Shown here: positions 50,142 to 50,939 of the stretch, piece by piece
How the letters are laid out: each line of letters begins with the position of its first letter
Position numbering within the stretch: the first letter of the stretch is position 1
Notes under the pieces: generated by a model
Seen by the model: the letters and a program-made list of their open reading frames with translations, nothing else
Told to the model about the DNA's origin: nothing
Database searches by the model: none
Source: Caryophanales bacterium
Lineage (GTDB): Bacteria; Bacillota_I; Bacilli_A; RF39; UBA660
Direction of reading: 5' to 3'
Length of the DNA stretch: 50,939 nt
Assembly: GCA_016291995.1 (NCBI GenBank)
Contig: JAEEZV010000044.1
Coordinates: forward strand, 1-50,939
Program-made: the position numbers and the translations under genes

Positions 50142-50939
50142 TTACTCCATTTCAAATGGACTATCTTTAGTACCATTTCCTTTAGTTAATAATTCTTTAT
50201 CTAAACTAATTGTTGGAACAACATAAACAGATGAGGAGATAGATTTAGCAAATAATTTTTTGTTATCAGTTATGGAATATACCATACCACCTTTATTGCT
50301 AGTACCAGTTGTCGTAAAATAATTTCCTAAATCTGGGTTAACAATAATATCTCCGATACTCATAAGTGTTACTTTTGTTTCAATAGTTGATTTAAGAGCA
50401 GTTGTATAATCCCAATCTGAACTACTACTGTAGTAACCATTAGACCAACTTAATTCTTGTATTTTATCTTTATATGATAAGCTATTTAGAAAATCATGAT
50501 TTAAGTAGTAAGCAATGCTACCATATTTTGTATCATCATGATATGAACTTGACTTTGAATAGATATATTTTAAATTCTCACCATTAACTTTTAAGTAATC
50601 ATTTAAGACTAGTCTTACATCTTTATCATTTATTTGATATATACGCCAGATATCTTCACCTAGTTTTACATAACTACCAAATAAACCACTTTTATCTTCA
50701 ATCATATAAGGCTTAGTTTTAGAACCATCACCACTTACATAATCAATGTTTGCCTTGATTGTGACAACTGGTCTAATACCGATAATATCATTACCACTAG
50801 TAAGGGAAGTAGTACCGCTATCGGTAACATACCATGCTTGGCTTTTACTATTAGTATTATTTAGATAGTAATATTCTTTATTATTTAAATAACTATCTTT
50901 TGATCCAATATTTAAGTAATCAATGACAGATAGTAATGA
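50142..50939 (-). CDS. Repeat-containing surface protein, N-terminus outside window
   Basis: The minus-strand frame is open to the window edge, giving 265 C-terminal residues. Two copies of a strand-rich unit end in similar strings: AWYVTDSGTT to GIRPVVTIKANIDYVSGDGS (in the part beyond 50705), and GMVYSITDNK to VVPTISLDKELLTKGNGTK. Between them is YYLNHDFLNSLSYKDK. Such GVRPVI/GDGTKxxPY units occur at the end of large exported or pseudopilin-like proteins of related Bacilli. Extracellular location is assumed. No catalytic motif seen. Co-directional with, and 4 nt from, the glycosidase gene. Confidence 0.65.
   Translation of the reverse strand, partial: SLLSVIDYLNIGSKDSYLNNKEYYYLNNTNSKSQAWYVTDSGTTSLTSGNDIIGIRPVVTIKANIDYVSGDGSKTKPYMIEDKSGLFGSYVKLGEDIWRIYQINDKDVRLVLNDYLKVNGENLKYIYSKSSSYHDDTKYGSIAYYLNHDFLNSLSYKDKIQELSWSNGYYSSSSDWDYTTALKSTIETKVTLMSIGDIIVNPDLGNYFTTTGTSNKGGMVYSITDNKKLFAKSISSSVYVVPTISLDKELLTKGNGTKDSPFEME

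Noticed and set aside
1..50939. tRNA genes, CRISPR arrays, insertion sequences or a prophage
   Set aside because: Reading of the intergenic gaps showed no cloverleaf-like T-loop strings, no spaced direct repeats, no transposase and no phage structural genes; dinD and KilA-N stand alone.

Overview
The window comes from a low-GC, AT-rich Gram-positive bacterium of the Bacilli type. It has conserved Firmicutes neighbourhoods (gpsB next to rnpB, a RodZ-like gene next to pgsA, ftsY with ylxM, rimM with trmD, cdsA with rseP), lipoteichoic acid synthase homologues, Gram-positive peptidoglycan genes and short gene spacing. TGA works as a stop (ftsY, ylxM and the 53-codon gene end in TGA), so the code is standard and not Mycoplasma-like. 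An uncultured gut lineage such as RF39 or Erysipelotrichales relatives would fit, but that is inference.

Layout. 1-2.1 kb: the end of an NMT1-type ABC importer operon. 2.1-4.3 kb: a nitroreductase and a membrane-anchored amidase with Ig-like domains. 4.35-10.25 kb, minus strand: a Na+/Ca2+ exchanger, a COG2509 flavoprotein, mutS and a degenerate deacetylase-like protein. 10.3-13 kb: a lone pseudopilin, a dicarboxylate/amino-acid symporter and a lone dehydratase-activase. 13-14.85 kb: cdsA and rseP. 14.96-24.14 kb: one long tightly packed operon, cca-ftsY-ylxM-(53-aa membrane protein)-(single-ring ClpC-like AAA+)-murE1-(Alr-like racemase)-(D-aspartate-ligase-like ATP-grasp)-asnB, followed by a second murE. 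25.7-28.6 kb: LemA, a YgjP-like metallopeptidase and a DUF2207 protein. 28.7-29.5 kb: dinD, probably accessory. 29.6-32 kb: a TrmH-type methyltransferase, rimM, trmD and an unknown. 32-35.1 kb: cysteine desulfurase and two thioredoxin-like proteins, one fused to a CcdA/DsbD-like membrane domain. 35.2-36.3 kb: an XRE-KilA-N pair. 36.3-38.2 kb: gpsB, RNase P RNA, RodZ-like, pgsA. 38.2-38.6 kb: a candidate type I toxin-antitoxin locus. 38.6-45.5 kb: cell-surface genes (a LamG-like protein, a second amidase, two LtaS-family enzymes). 45.6-47.9 kb: dapL coupled to a symporter. 48-49.1 kb: recA with an SOS-box-like palindrome. 49.1-50.9 kb, minus strand: a NAGPA-type phosphodiester glycosidase and a truncated repeat-containing surface protein.

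Two things stand out. First, genes 18.4-25.6 kb read as a peptidoglycan cross-bridge pathway: two different Mur ligases, a racemase, a close relative of the Enterococcus D-aspartate ligase and an asparagine synthase like the one that amidates D-Asp in Lactococcus, with dapL elsewhere in the window supplying DAP/lysine. Second, 38.2-38.6 kb holds an unannotated 30-residue hydrophobic peptide gene. It is flanked by a perfect 11-bp inverted repeat and faced by a convergent small RNA with its own promoter and terminator.

Many promoters carry a TGn extension before the -10 box, and many genes use a GGTGAT Shine-Dalgarno placed close to the start. These features decided several start codons. No tRNA, CRISPR array, insertion sequence or complete prophage was seen.
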